From an uncultured Verrucomicrobiota bacterium (GTDB taxonomy: Bacteria > Verrucomicrobiota > Verrucomicrobiia > Limisphaerales > UBA9464): DNA of 39,375 bases. Below, in pieces: positions 8,477 to 17,419 of this stretch. The position numbers and the translations under genes are program-made. Position 1 is the stretch's first letter. Every line of letters begins with the position of its first letter. The notes beneath the pieces are model-generated. The model saw only the letters and a list, made by a program, of their open reading frames with translations. It ran no database searches and had not been told where the DNA came from. The stretch is taken from assembly GCA_903880005.1 (NCBI GenBank), contig CAIRNV010000127.1, positions 1-39,375 of the forward strand, in the 5' to 3' direction.

Positions 8477-9604
8477 TCAACCGACGGCCGCCGCAATGGC
8501 GTCGCCCATTTGGCGCGTACCCACACGCCGGGCAGCGGGATCGGCTGCATTGAAGATGTCGCCCGTGCGAAGGCCATCGTGGATGACCTTGAGCACGGCC
8601 CGTTCGATGGCCTTCGCGGCATCGTCGCGACCGAAGCTGTGACGGAGCATGAGGGCCGCGGAGAGAATCTGGGCAATGGGGTTGGCCAGGTCCTTGCCTG
8701 CGATGTCCGGGGCCGTGCCGCCGGCCGGCTCGTAGAACCCAAACGTGCGCCCGTCCGTGGTCGCGCCAAGGCTCGCCGAGGGCAACATGCCCAACGAACC
8801 CGCCAACGCCGCCGCCTCGTCGCTCAGGATGTCGCCAAACATGTTCTCGCACAGGACGACGTCGAACTGGGCGGGCCTGAGCAGGAACTGCATGGCCGCG
8901 TTGTCCACAAACATGTGCTCCAGGCCCACGTCCGCGTACTCGCGTCCGATACGGCTCACGGTGTCGCGCCACAGGACGCCGTTTTCGAGGACGTTGGCCT
9001 TGTCGATCGACGTCACCTTGCCTCGGCGTAGGCGGGCCGACCGGAACGCGACATGGGCGATGCGCTCGATCTCCGGGGTCGTGTACACCAGCGTGTCGAT
9101 GGCCCGCTGCGTCCGCGAGCCGTCGGCCAGCGTGATCTCCTCCGTGCGCTTGGGCTGGCCGAAGTACAGGCCGCCCGTCAGCTCGCGCACCACGAGGATG
9201 TCGATCCCGTCACCCTGCCGCTCCGGCTTCAGCGGGCAACTATGCGACAGCGCCTTCGGCAACTGGACCGGCCGCAGGTTCGCAAACAGCCCGAACTCCT
9301 TCCGGATGCGCAGCAAGGCCGCGCGCTCGGGGCGCTCCTCCTTGGGGATCGTCGGGTCTCGGTCGGGCAAGCCCACGGACCCAAACAAGATCGCGTCGGA
9401 CTCGCGGCAGAGGGCCAGCGTGGCATCGGGCAAGGCCTTGCCCGCCGCGTCGATCCCCGCCCAGCCCACGGGCGCCTCGGTCACCTTCAGGGGCAGTTGG
9501 AAATGGCGCGCCGTCGCGTCCAGCACCTTCAGGGCTTCACGCATCACTTCAGGGCCAATGCCATCGCCTGCCAACGCGGCGATCCGTAGGGTTGTCGAAC
9601 TCAT
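8477..9604 (-). CDS. leuB: 3-isopropylmalate dehydrogenase
   Basis: A 375-residue NAD-dependent decarboxylating dehydrogenase, the third step of leucine synthesis from 2-isopropylmalate. The start MSSTTLRIAALAGDGIGPEVM is typical, with the GDGIGPEV motif at the N-terminus. The substrate-binding region VVRELTGGLYFGQPK, the conserved TSIDKANVLENGVLWRD and the metal/NAD-site segment NMFGDILSDEAAALAGSLGMLPSAS are all present, as is EPAGGTAPDIAGKDLANP. Length matches the family. leuA, leuC and leuD are not in the window, so leucine genes are dispersed in this organism or lie elsewhere. Confidence 0.97.
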   Translation of the reverse strand: MSSTTLRIAALAGDGIGPEVMREALKVLDATARHFQLPLKVTEAPVGWAGIDAAGKALPDATLALCRESDAILFGSVGLPDRDPTIPKEERPERAALLRIRKEFGLFANLRPVQLPKALSHSCPLKPERQGDGIDILVVRELTGGLYFGQPKRTEEITLADGSRTQRAIDTLVYTTPEIERIAHVAFRSARLRRGKVTSIDKANVLENGVLWRDTVSRIGREYADVGLEHMFVDNAAMQFLLRPAQFDVVLCENMFGDILSDEAAALAGSLGMLPSASLGATTDGRTFGFYEPAGGTAPDIAGKDLANPIAQILSAALMLRHSFGRDDAAKAIERAVLKVIHDGLRTGDIFNAADPAARRVGTRQMGDAIAAAVG

Positions 9605-9684
9605 TGGCCGCGCAGTCTTGGGAAGGCCCGCGAAAGGGTGAAGGCTTTTTTCCGGGTTCCATGCGCCGGCCGTGCTCCCAGCGT

Positions 9685-9701
9685 TGGGCGTCCTCCGCCC
9701 A
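9685..9701 (-). terminator. Hairpin directly after the M48 peptidase stop
   Basis: TGGGCG (9685-9690) and CGCCCA (9696-9701) form a perfect 6-bp stem with a 5-nt loop that abuts the stop codon at 9702-9704. There is no T-run after it on the minus strand, so it is at best a weak or factor-dependent terminator. Confidence 0.3.
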
Positions 9702-10871
9702 TCAAGGCAGGCGCGCGGCCTTGAGCCACTGCTCCAACGACACCACCACCAGGATGCCAAACGCCAGCGATGGAAGGATGCCGCCCAGCGTGAGGACGTT
9801 GGCAGGCTTGGGGCGGTCGAAGTCGGGCTTCACGCCACACGCGAGAAGTCGGTCGTAGAGGTGCGGATGCGTGGTCTTGCCTTCGATGACGGCGGGAATC
9901 AACCCCAGCTCATGGATCTTAAGCAGACCCGTGGCGTATGCCGTGGAATCAACGCTGGCCGCATGGGAGTCGGCCCTCGCCTCGAACCGGCGCGCCCATC
10001 GCGCAAAGCCCACAGGGACCAGAACCCAAGCCAGCAGGATGGGGCCCAAGCCCGGGAGCCCAAAGGCGAACACGACGGGCTTCGCGAACAGGAGAACCAT
10101 GTGGGCTTGGGCTGCCACGATCCGGGCCAATGTCATGGCCGAGGGCTCGCGCAGGTGGTCCATCTCGTGCCGCAGGATGGCGTCCAACTCCGCCGGCGTC
10201 AGGCGGAGCAGAAGCTCCTCGGACACGACGATCTCGCCCGACACGGGGAAGGCCCAAGCATTCGGCGAGCCTTTCCGGACGACGTGGATGCCTCGGAACG
10301 GGGCGTTGGCCTCCTGCGCGAGGGCCCGGGCACGGGCCTCAAGCTCAGGCGGGGTGGGGATCCGGCGGCCATGGCCCATGGAGAAGCGCGCGGGATCGAG
10401 GTTCACGAAGGCCGCCCATGCCACCAGCAGCGCCACGGCACCCCATGCCACCCAACCCATCTTCGCAGGCATCGCGGCCACCGTGGCCCACACGACAAGC
10501 ATCGGATGCTGCCAAAACCGAAATGCCACCCGCCAGGAACTCCAGGAGAAGGTCGGGTCCATGGCCCGTGACAGCGGGAATGACCCAAGGATGGCACCGG
10601 CCGATCCGGCGCATGCCGTAGCCGCGACCGCCCCCATCGGGGGGAAGGCGACCAACTGCAAGGCAAGGGTCATCGACACGGGCACGTAGCTGGCAACCAC
10701 GGAGGCTGCACCCCGGTAAGGGTGCAAGATCCGCGCTCGCTCCGACCAGTGGGCGTCCGCCGCGCGCCGCAGTCGTCGGATGCCCGGCCAGGTCGCCAGG
10801 AGATTCCATGCGAACCCGGTCGCGAAGGCCGCGAGGCAGCAAAACAGCGTGAGAACCGGGTTCCAATCCAT
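9702..10871 (-). CDS. M48-family membrane metallopeptidase (HtpX/Ste24-like)
   Basis: A 389-residue zinc metallopeptidase with several membrane helices. Hydrophobic segments lie near residues 7-28, 55-80, 84-100, 125-157, a pair around 245-280 and one near the C-terminus. The zinc motif HEMDH is at 235-239 within AILRHEMDHL, and the third ligand is probably Glu in the downstream FEARADSHAA motif. This is the M48 arrangement, as in HtpX, which degrades damaged membrane proteins, or BlaR1-like sensors. It lacks an attached repressor or sensor domain. The neighbours leuB and the pseudopilin-like gene give no functional hint. Confidence 0.85.
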   Translation of the reverse strand: MDWNPVLTLFCCLAAFATGFAWNLLATWPGIRRLRRAADAHWSERARILHPYRGAASVVASYVPVSMTLALQLVAFPPMGAVAATACAGSAGAILGSFPLSRAMDPTFSWSSWRVAFRFWQHPMLVVWATVAAMPAKMGWVAWGAVALLVAWAAFVNLDPARFSMGHGRRIPTPPELEARARALAQEANAPFRGIHVVRKGSPNAWAFPVSGEIVVSEELLLRLTPAELDAILRHEMDHLREPSAMTLARIVAAQAHMVLLFAKPVVFAFGLPGLGPILLAWVLVPVGFARWARRFEARADSHAASVDSTAYATGLLKIHELGLIPAVIEGKTTHPHLYDRLLACGVKPDFDRPKPANVLTLGGILPSLAFGILVVVSLEQWLKAARLP

Positions 10872-10983
10872 ACCTCAGCTTTGCGAATCGACGCGCCACC
10901 ACGTGAGGAAACGCGTCGCCGAGATCCGTGAGGGCCCGAACGAAGCCCAACACACCCAACGGCCAGGAGCCCCTCAAGCCCCT

Positions 10984-11766
10984 CTAGCGGGCCTCAACGG
11001 GGATCTTGAAGAAACACTGCCATCCGCCGTAGTCGGAACCCAGTGAGACGCGCGAGCCCTTTACCCATTCCGTGTGACCGTCCTCGAAGGAAAAGTTGCC
11101 GCCGTCAGGGGCTCCACGCCCAATGCGATGGACGGCGGTGAAGACCTTCTTGCCCTCAAAGTCCGTCGTCCACGCAAGCTTGGCGTCGTACATGTTGGTT
11201 GTCTTGCTTCCAACGGCCTGAAGGCGGTCGATCAAGATGGGTGCCGCTGCAAAGGGACCGTCGAGCTTCTTCTTGAAGAACCACTCGGCCGTGCCCTGCG
11301 CCCCCGCGGTCACGTCGGCGTCGCCCGTCCTGCGGCCGGGCAGGAAGAAGTAGCCGATGAGCTGGGCGGTGTTGTCGCTGCTGATCATCCCGCGCTCGGC
11401 TGCGCGATGCCAAACGTCCGTGGGGCAGAAGAGCACGTCGTTTTGGGGACGCTGGCTCTTGGCGGTCGTGCGGCGGTTCTTGATCAGGTAATTGTTCCAG
11501 AAGTTGGACATGGTGGGCATCATCCAGGAGAAACCCGCGCCGCCGCTGTTGTCCGGGAACGTGTTGTTGTTGTCGCCGGCGTACAGCGTGACCGCCAGCG
11601 TCCACTGCTTGCTGTTGCTGGCACAAAGGGTCTTCAGCGCCTTGGCGCGGGCATTGGCCAGCGCCGGCAACAACATACCGGCCAGGATGGCAATGATGGC
11701 GATGACGACCAGCAGCTCGATCAATGTGAACGCCAAGCGACTGCGATGAATGTTAAGGGCCTTCAT
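10984..11766 (-). CDS. Pseudopilin-like secreted protein (prepilin-type N-terminus, H-X9-DG type)
   Basis: A 260-residue protein that begins [19 protein letters not shown] and continues into the long hydrophobic helix [20 protein letters not shown], the class III prepilin signal. The cleavage position is Ala-Phe rather than the usual Gly-Phe. Glu at +5 of the mature protein is present. Near the C-terminus, a histidine in AVHRIGRG followed by [14 protein letters not shown] fits the H-X9-DG motif of a family much expanded in verrucomicrobia and planctomycetes. I chose ATG 11766, since the frame's extra 24 codons upstream precede the signal and look non-coding. It may be a type II secretion or pilus-like component; no secretion machinery is nearby. 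Confidence 0.88.
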   Translation of the reverse strand: MKALNIHRSRLAFTLIELLVVIAIIAILAGMLLPALANARAKALKTLCASNSKQWTLAVTLYAGDNNNTFPDNSGGAGFSWMMPTMSNFWNNYLIKNRRTTAKSQRPQNDVLFCPTDVWHRAAERGMISSDNTAQLIGYFFLPGRRTGDADVTAGAQGTAEWFFKKKLDGPFAAAPILIDRLQAVGSKTTNMYDAKLAWTTDFEGKKVFTAVHRIGRGAPDGGNFSFEDGHTEWVKGSRVSLGSDYGGWQCFFKIPVEAR

Positions 11767-11927
11767 GGAGCTTTGCCTTTCAAGGAGAGTGCCCGTTTCT
11801 ACCAATGCACAACCCCGCCTTGCCAACGTTTTCAGCAATCAGCCGCTTCGTCCGCAATTTTCCAGCCATCCCATACCGCGGGCGCTGATCATGCGGGAGA
11901 CGATCCAGCCACCACGGTGGATCCCAC

Positions 11928-12920
11928 TCATTCGCCCGGGCCCTTGCCGGATTCCCCGCGGTTCAACCTTTTGAGCCGAGCGAGCAATGCGCCAACGGAG
12001 GGCTCCTGAAGGGCCCTGGACTCCAAGCCCCATGTGTCAGCAAGCACCCGGCCACCTCCCTTGGCCCGGCCTCGAATGACCGCCTGCTCCAGCCACTCCA
12101 GCGGAGCCTCGTCCCACTCGCCAGCCAGCCGAAGCCTCTCCATCGCCCCGTTGCCAGGTCGCGTGGGGATCACCACCACCGGATCCCCGCCCGCATCTAG
12201 GGCAAAATCAACGCTGCGTAGTAGCCAACCCAACGCCTCCGCCCGTGGAATGAATGGAGGGCGCGTCAACAGGAACAACCGGACCCCCACACCCATCCCC
12301 CTGAGGCGAGCGGCGGCCCTCGCAAAATCCCCTGGCGACGTCCGCTTGTTGAGTCGTTCGTGCGCCTCCGGGTGAACCGTCTCCAATCCCATGGCCACCT
12401 CGAGCTCAACTCCCTCGGGGAGCATGCGCTGGAATCCCGAGACCCTGTCGTCCACCAGCGACGGATGGCATTCCACCACGACCCGCCCTGCCCCGGCACA
12501 ACGACGGGCAATGCCTCCGTAGGCCGATGGTGGTATGGCTCCCGAGTCAAAAAAGGAGCCTGCATTGTAGAGCTTCAGCCACTCCATCTCACGCCCACCC
12601 CTCGTAGCCAGTGCCACGTCCATCTGGGCTAGGATATCCTCGGCTTCCACTCGTTGCGGAAGCGTGTCCCGCCACAGGTCGCACATCACGCAACGCCATG
12701 GGCATTCCCGGTTCACCAAGAAGATGGTCAGGCCGGATGAGATGATGTCGCCTCCCTGCCATTCCTCCTCCCAGATGGAACCTGCCGGCTCCCGTGCCGA
12801 TGCCAGCCGACGCGCCATCGGGTCCCGGGCCGAAACAATCCAATCGCTCCGCTCCGTGGCTCGCGACGGATAGGAAAAGGCCGGGCTCGATGGGAACCCG
12901 GCCTGTTGGACGGAGGACAT
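11928..12920 (-). CDS. Radical SAM protein, Elp3/RaSEA-like (COG1244 type)
   Basis: A 330-residue radical S-adenosylmethionine enzyme. The cluster-binding motif C-PWR-C-VM-C is at Cys73, Cys77 and Cys80, in the context LVNRECPWRCVMCDLWRDTL, which is typical of the COG1244 group that includes the archaeal archaeosine enzyme RaSEA. I chose ATG 12920, which has GAGGA six bases upstream; the longer frame to 12956 would start with TTG. The bacterial members have no established substrate. The gene sits directly downstream of the truncated ribosomal protein operon, separated by two hairpins, so a translation or RNA-modification link is possible but only inferred. Confidence 0.85.
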   Translation of the reverse strand: MSSVQQAGFPSSPAFSYPSRATERSDWIVSARDPMARRLASAREPAGSIWEEEWQGGDIISSGLTIFLVNRECPWRCVMCDLWRDTLPQRVEAEDILAQMDVALATRGGREMEWLKLYNAGSFFDSGAIPPSAYGGIARRCAGAGRVVVECHPSLVDDRVSGFQRMLPEGVELEVAMGLETVHPEAHERLNKRTSPGDFARAAARLRGMGVGVRLFLLTRPPFIPRAEALGWLLRSVDFALDAGGDPVVVIPTRPGNGAMERLRLAGEWDEAPLEWLEQAVIRGRAKGGGRVLADTWGLESRALQEPSVGALLARLKRLNRGESGKGPGE

Positions 12921-13019
12921 CAGTTGTCCTCGGAGGGCGTGCCTGAAACTGGGCAATGACTAGCCAAGACGAATCGATCCCGTACGGTGCTCGGCGGAGA
13001 AGGCCACCCCGAAAGCGAT

Positions 13020-13067
13020 CCCCGGAATTGAGCCGGGGGTGACCCTTGGCTCTTCATGCACCAAGGG
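13020..13067 (-). terminator. Tandem hairpins downstream of rplW
   Basis: Two perfect stems follow each other 59 bp after the rplW stop: CCCTTGG/CCAAGGG (13043-13049 with 13061-13067) and CCCCGG/CCGGGG (13020-13025 with 13033-13038). Neither is followed by a clear T-run on the minus strand. They mark the end of the ribosomal operon as a likely termination or mRNA-end structure, not a textbook intrinsic terminator. Confidence 0.45.
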
Positions 13068-13125
13068 AGTTGCCCTCGCGAGACCTCACACACCAAGGAA
13101 ACCCGCTGCCGTCGATCCCTCAGGC

Positions 13126-13407
13126 CTATTGCAAGTCGATCTTCTCGCCCTCCTTGAGGGTGACGATCGCCTTCTTCCAGTCACTGGTACGGCCAGCGGC
13201 CGCCGTGTTTTGCCGACGGGCCTTGCCGCGGACGTTCATCGTGTTGACGCGTTGCACCTTCACCTTGAACAGGTCTTGAACCGCCCGCTTGATTTGAGGA
13301 GCCGTCGCACGTCGGTCGGCAACGACCGTGTACTGGTGATACTTGTCCACCTGAAGGGTGCTCTTCTCGGTGATCCGTATGGTCTTGATGATGTCGAAGG
13401 AAGTCAT
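13126..13407 (-). CDS. rplW: Ribosomal protein uL23
   Basis: A 93-residue large-subunit protein that binds 23S rRNA domain III at the exit tunnel and docks trigger factor and SRP. The protein opens SFDIIKTIRITEKSTLQ and has the conserved VKVQRVNTMNVRGKARR and DWKKAIVTLKEGEKID segments. It is the last gene of this translation operon: the expected rplB does not follow, and the next minus-strand gene is a radical SAM enzyme 205 bp downstream. It starts 21 bp after the rplD stop. Confidence 0.96.
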   Translation of the reverse strand: MTSFDIIKTIRITEKSTLQVDKYHQYTVVADRRATAPQIKRAVQDLFKVKVQRVNTMNVRGKARRQNTAAAGRTSDWKKAIVTLKEGEKIDLQ

Positions 13408-13428
13408 GGAAGCAGCCTTGGGTAGAGG

Positions 13429-14055
13429 TTACTCCGCAAGCCGGGACGACAGCCGGGCAAGGGAATCCCGGGTGAAGACCAGCTTGTCATAACGGAGGAG
13501 TTCATAGGTGTTCACCGAGGTGGCCTGCGCCAACCCAACGCCCACCACATTGCGAGCAGCCCTCTCGAACGTGTCATCGACGCCATCCAAGACGAACAAG
13601 ACGGTATGACCGCTCACTCCGAGCTTGTCCTGAACCGCCACGAATTCCTTGGTCTTTGGCTGCGCCAGCTTCAGGTCGGCAACCACTTGCACGTCACCTG
13701 CATTGAGGCGCTCGCTCATGGCCTTAAGCAATGCCAAGCGGGCCACCTTCTTGTTCACCTTCTTGGAGAAATCCCGAGGCTTGGGCCCATGGACCACGCC
13801 GCCGCCCCGCCACAATGGTGACTGAAATGAACCCGCACGTGCACGGCCGGTTCCCTTCTGGCGCCACGGCTTCTTACCCGTGCCCGCCACTTCACCCATG
13901 GTCTTGGCGGAGGCCGTGCCGGAGCGTCGCGCCGCCATGTATGCCACCACCGTGTCATGCACAGCCTGCGAGCCGCGCCCATTCGAGATGACCTCGAATG
14001 CGACGTCCAACTCACCCGCCGTGTTGCCCTGCAAGTCCTTGATAGAAAGCTTCAT
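13429..14055 (-). CDS. rplD: Ribosomal protein uL4
   Basis: A 208-residue large-subunit protein whose loop lines the exit tunnel. Typical segments are the KKPWRQKGTGRARAGSFQSP loop and PLWRGGGVVHGPKPRDFSKKVNKK. A strong Shine-Dalgarno sequence, AGGAGG, lies just before the ATG at 14055. In E. coli uL4 represses its own S10 operon through a leader upstream of rpsJ; no such leader can be recognised in the 35-bp spacer here. Confidence 0.97.
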   Translation of the reverse strand: MKLSIKDLQGNTAGELDVAFEVISNGRGSQAVHDTVVAYMAARRSGTASAKTMGEVAGTGKKPWRQKGTGRARAGSFQSPLWRGGGVVHGPKPRDFSKKVNKKVARLALLKAMSERLNAGDVQVVADLKLAQPKTKEFVAVQDKLGVSGHTVLFVLDGVDDTFERAARNVVGVGLAQATSVNTYELLRYDKLVFTRDSLARLSSRLAE

Positions 14056-14067
14056 CTTTGCTCCTCC

Positions 14068-14805
14068 TTATTTCTTCTTGGCTGCGCCGGCCTTCTTTTC
14101 GTCCTTCTTGCCCGCCGAGGCATCCTTGGCCTTCTGGCGCGCGTCATGGATCAGCTTGTGACGGCGTCCGTCCAATGGAATCTTTTTCGCCTCCCGCACG
14201 ACGCAGTAATCCCCCTCGCTTCCGGGAAAGTTGCCCCGGATCAACAGCACGTTGTCCTCGGAGCGCACCTGGATGATCTCCAGATTCTGGGACGTGCGTC
14301 GCACGGCGCCCATGTGACCGGGCATCTTGAGCCCGCGGCGCACAGTGCCGGGGAACAGACGCTGGCCAATGGCACCCGAGCGGCGATGCCATCCCTTGGC
14401 GCCATGTGTCATGTCTCCGCCTCGGAAGGCCCAACGGCCCACCACGCCCTCGAACCCCCGCCCCTTCGTGACGCCGATGCAGTCCACGAACTGCCCCACC
14501 ACGAACACGTCAGGCCCCAAAACATCGCCCGGGCTGACCGCCTTGGTGAAGTCGCGGAACTCGCGGATGCGGCGGACCGCGACGCCCTTGTGCTTGCGGA
14601 CATGGCCCAGAACGGCCTTGCTCACACGCTGTTCCAACTGGTCGTCAAAACCCAATTGAACCGCGTTGTAGCCGTCCGTTGCCGTCGTCTTCACTTGGAG
14701 CACGCGGTTTGGCCCCACTTGAACCACGGTGACCGGCGTCATGACGCCGTTGGCATCATAGACGCGCGTGTGGCCGATCTTCTTTCCCAAAAGTCCAATT
14801 GGCAT
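14068..14805 (-). CDS. rplC: Ribosomal protein uL3 with lysine/alanine-rich C-terminal tail
   Basis: A 245-residue large-subunit assembly protein, start MPIGLLGKKIGHTRVYDANG, with the conserved GRGFEGVVGRWAFRGGDMTHGAKGWHRRSGAIGQ core (cited by its parts RGFEGVVGRW and MTHGAKGWHRRSGAIG). The E. coli protein has 209 residues; the extra length is a C-terminal tail from about residue 215 ending DEKKAGAAKKK. AGGAGG precedes the ATG at 14805. Confidence 0.97.
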   Translation of the reverse strand: MPIGLLGKKIGHTRVYDANGVMTPVTVVQVGPNRVLQVKTTATDGYNAVQLGFDDQLEQRVSKAVLGHVRKHKGVAVRRIREFRDFTKAVSPGDVLGPDVFVVGQFVDCIGVTKGRGFEGVVGRWAFRGGDMTHGAKGWHRRSGAIGQRLFPGTVRRGLKMPGHMGAVRRTSQNLEIIQVRSEDNVLLIRGNFPGSEGDYCVVREAKKIPLDGRRHKLIHDARQKAKDASAGKKDEKKAGAAKKK

Positions 14806-14814
14806 GGCTCCTCC

Positions 14815-15123
14815 TTAGATCTTGATGGTGATGTCCACGCCCGCCGGCAGGTTGAGCTTCTTCAGCTCGTCCACGGTCTTGGCAGTGGGGTCGATGATGT
14901 CAATCAGTCGCTTGTGGGTGCGTTGCTCGAACGTCTCCTGGGACTTCTTGTCCGCGTGAGGTGAACGTCCAACGGTGACCCTCTCCACGGCGGTCGGGAG
15001 GGGGATGGGTCCTGCCACGCGAGCACCGGAGCGCTTGACGGTCTCGACGATTTCGCTCGCCGAGGTGTCAATCACACGATGGTCGTAGGCCTTGAGACGG
15101 ATACGGATGCGTTGTCCAGCCAT
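14815..15123 (-). CDS. rpsJ: Ribosomal protein uS10
   Basis: A 102-residue small-subunit protein that also serves as NusE in transcription antitermination. The sequence [18 protein letters not shown] and the segment [21 protein letters not shown] are diagnostic. It follows fusA with a 35-bp spacer, so tuf is absent from its usual place. No Shine-Dalgarno sequence precedes the ATG at 15123; instead the upstream bases match those before rpsG almost exactly. Confidence 0.97.
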   Translation of the reverse strand: MAGQRIRIRLKAYDHRVIDTSASEIVETVKRSGARVAGPIPLPTAVERVTVGRSPHADKKSQETFEQRTHKRLIDIIDPTAKTVDELKKLNLPAGVDITIKI

Positions 15124-15136
15124 ACAAAGAACAATT
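15121..15136 (-). promoter_or_regulatory. rpsJ start context without Shine-Dalgarno, shared with rpsG
   Basis: Read on the minus strand, the 13 bases before the start plus the ATG are AATTGTTCTTTGTATG. The same string with one change (AATCGTTCTTTGTATG) precedes rpsG at 17891-17906. No AGGAGG-like element is present at either gene. Confidence 0.5.
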
Positions 15137-15158
15137 TACAAATTTTGTGCCGTTAAAG

Positions 15159-17345
15159 TTAGCTGCGCGCGGCGGGTTTCTTCTTCGCCGCGTCCAACAC
15201 CGTCGTCAGGACGCTGTTGGGAACCTGCTCGAAATTCAGCGGCTCCATGCTGTAGGATGCCCTGCCCTTCGACAGCGAACGAATCGCCGTCGCGTATCCA
15301 AACATCTCGGCCAGAGGAACTTGGGCCGTAACGACCGTCTGGCCCGCCTTGGCATCCACGCCTTGGATGATCCCGCGACGACGGTTGATGTCCCCGAGGA
15401 TGTCGCCTTGGTACTCGTCAGGCGTGGTCACCTCGACCTTCATGATGGGCTCGAGAAGGATCGGGCCCGCGTCATTGAAGGCATCCTTCAACGCGAAGAT
15501 ACCCGCCATCTTGAAGGCCAATTCGTTGGAATCGACCTCGTGAAACGATCCGTCGACGATGCTCACCTTGATGTCGATGACCTGGTAGCCGGCATACACG
15601 CCAGACTTGATGGCCTCCAGAATGCCATCCTCGACGGCAGGCACGTACTCCCTCGGGATCACGCCACCCACGATCTCGTTGATGACCTCGACGCCCTTGC
15701 CCTTCTCATTGGGCACTACCTTGACGCACGCGTGACCATACTGACCGCGTCCGCCTGATTGACGGATGAACTTGCCCTCGCCGTCGGCCGCCTTCGTGAT
15801 GGTCTCACGATATGCAATCTGCGGTGCCCCGGCGTCCGCCTCCACCTTGAACTCGCGCTTCAAGCGGTCGCGGATGATCTCCAAGTGCAACTCTCCCATC
15901 CCCGCGATGATCAGCTGGCCGGTCTCCTCGTTGGTAAACACCCGGAAGGTCGGATCCTCCTCGGCCAATCGCTGCAAGCCCTCGGACATCTTGTCGCGGT
16001 CGGCCTTCGTCTTGGGCTCGATCGCCATGCTGATCACGGGCTCCGGGAACGTCGGGGGCTCCAGCGTGACGTCGAAGGACTCATCGCACAGCGTGTCGCC
16101 CGTCGTGATGTTGCGAAGGCCCACCAGCGCAGCGATGTCTCCCGAGTAAACCCCATCGACATCCTTGCGCTCGCTGCCTTGGATGACCATCAAGCGGCTG
16201 ACGCGCTCACGCTTGCGCGTGCGTGGGTTGTAAATGGTGTCACCCTTCTTGAGGCTGCCCGAATACACGCGGAAAAACACCAGCTTGCCGGCATAAGGGT
16301 CGGTCCAAAGCTTGAAAGCCAAGGAGCAAAACTTGCCGGTATCGGTCGTCGCGACGGTCACGCGATCTGCGGTTCCAGGGACCTGCCCCTCGGCGGGCGG
16401 AATGTCCAACGGCGACGGAAGGTAGTCGATCACGGCGTCCACGAGGTACTGGACTCCCTTCTTCTTGAATGCGGAGCCGCAGAGGACAGGGATGAACTCG
16501 ATCTTGCAGGTCAGGCGGCGGATCGCGGCCTTGAGATCAGCGGGGGTCACGGGCTTCTCTTCGAGGACCAACTCAGCAATCTGGTCGTCCTTGTTGGACA
16601 CAGCCTCGATCAACTCCTGAAGTCCGTCCGCCGCCTGCTCCTTCAATGCGTCGGGAATTTCCTTGATCTCGTACTTCAACCCCTCGTTCGGAACATCGCC
16701 CGGCCCCCAAACAATGGCCTTCTGGTTCACCAAGTCGATGACGCCCTCAAACTTGTCCTCGGCTCCAATCGGCAACGCGATCGGGTAGGCATAGGCTCCG
16801 AGCTTTCGGCGCATGTCATCCAAGGCGTTCGCAAAGTTGGCCCCTGTCCGGTCCATCTTGTTAACGAACGCAATGCGAGGCACCCGGTACTTGGTCGCTT
16901 GTCGCCAGACCGTTTCGGATTGGGGTTGGACACCCGCGACGCCGCAAAAGACCGCCACGGCACCATCCAACACGCGCATCGAGCGCTCCACCTCGGCCGT
17001 GAAGTCCACGTGGCCCGGGGTGTCGATGATGTTGATCCGATGCCCGATGGCCTCCCGTGACTTGAAAAGGCCCTCCTCCTTCTTCTGGGTCCAAAAACAG
17101 GTGACGGCAGCGGAAGTGATCGTGATGCCACGCTCCTTTTCCTGCTCCATCCAGTCCGTGACGGTGTTGCCGTCATCGACATCACCAATCTTGTGGATCA
17201 GGCCGGTGTAAAAAAGGATTCGTTCGGTCGTCGTCGTCTTGCCCGCATCAATATGCGCGGCAATCCCGATGTTGCGCGTGCGCTCGAGGGGGTACTGGCG
17301 ATTTGGCGAGTTCAGGGCCGTGTTGATTGCGGTGGCGTCGCTCAT
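15159..17345 (-). CDS. fusA: Elongation factor G
   Basis: A 728-residue translocase GTPase. Switch and nucleotide motifs are AHIDAGKTT at 30-38, DTPGHVDF at 108-115 and NKMDRTGA further on; domain IV is seen in [14 protein letters not shown]. The protein is somewhat longer than the E. coli form (704 residues) because of an N-terminal extension, a small insertion near 87-102 and a basic tail ending [10 protein letters not shown]. Upstream of the ATG there is no Shine-Dalgarno sequence, but the bases ATCACCTCCT at 17366-17357 equal the usual 3' end of 16S rRNA. A terminator-like hairpin separates it from rpsG. Confidence 0.97.
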   Translation of the reverse strand: MSDATAINTALNSPNRQYPLERTRNIGIAAHIDAGKTTTTERILFYTGLIHKIGDVDDGNTVTDWMEQEKERGITITSAAVTCFWTQKKEEGLFKSREAIGHRINIIDTPGHVDFTAEVERSMRVLDGAVAVFCGVAGVQPQSETVWRQATKYRVPRIAFVNKMDRTGANFANALDDMRRKLGAYAYPIALPIGAEDKFEGVIDLVNQKAIVWGPGDVPNEGLKYEIKEIPDALKEQAADGLQELIEAVSNKDDQIAELVLEEKPVTPADLKAAIRRLTCKIEFIPVLCGSAFKKKGVQYLVDAVIDYLPSPLDIPPAEGQVPGTADRVTVATTDTGKFCSLAFKLWTDPYAGKLVFFRVYSGSLKKGDTIYNPRTRKRERVSRLMVIQGSERKDVDGVYSGDIAALVGLRNITTGDTLCDESFDVTLEPPTFPEPVISMAIEPKTKADRDKMSEGLQRLAEEDPTFRVFTNEETGQLIIAGMGELHLEIIRDRLKREFKVEADAGAPQIAYRETITKAADGEGKFIRQSGGRGQYGHACVKVVPNEKGKGVEVINEIVGGVIPREYVPAVEDGILEAIKSGVYAGYQVIDIKVSIVDGSFHEVDSNELAFKMAGIFALKDAFNDAGPILLEPIMKVEVTTPDEYQGDILGDINRRRGIIQGVDAKAGQTVVTAQVPLAEMFGYATAIRSLSKGRASYSMEPLNFEQVPNSVLTTVLDAAKKKPAARS

Positions 17346-17376
17346 GGCAGGAATGGAGGAGGTGATGAGACGAAAA

Positions 17377-17400
17377 GCGCCCCGTTTGGCGTCGGGGCGC
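17377..17400 (-). terminator. Terminator-like hairpin between rpsG and fusA
   Basis: GCGCCCCG (17377-17384) and CGGGGCGC (17393-17400) form a perfect 8-bp GC stem with an 8-nt loop. On the minus strand it is followed by TTTTC, and on the plus strand by GTTTTC, so it could act in either direction. It sits 19 bp after the rpsG stop and 31 bp before the fusA start. Within an operon it would act as a partial terminator, an attenuator or an RNA processing site. Confidence 0.6.
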
Positions 17401-17419
17401 GTTTTCTATGAGTTGGCAG

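Noticed and set aside
11909-11920. Hairpin CCACC-AC-GGTGG after the radical SAM stop as a terminator
   Set aside because: The stem has only 5 bp with a 2-nt loop and no T-run follows, so it is not convincing.
12921-12956. Upstream extension of the radical SAM gene with a TTG start
   Set aside because: ATG 12920 has a well-placed GAGGA; the TTG start has no comparable signal.
15759-17060. Plus-strand open frame of 433 codons opposite fusA
   Set aside because: Lies entirely inside the elongation factor G gene on the other strand and shows no recognisable domain.
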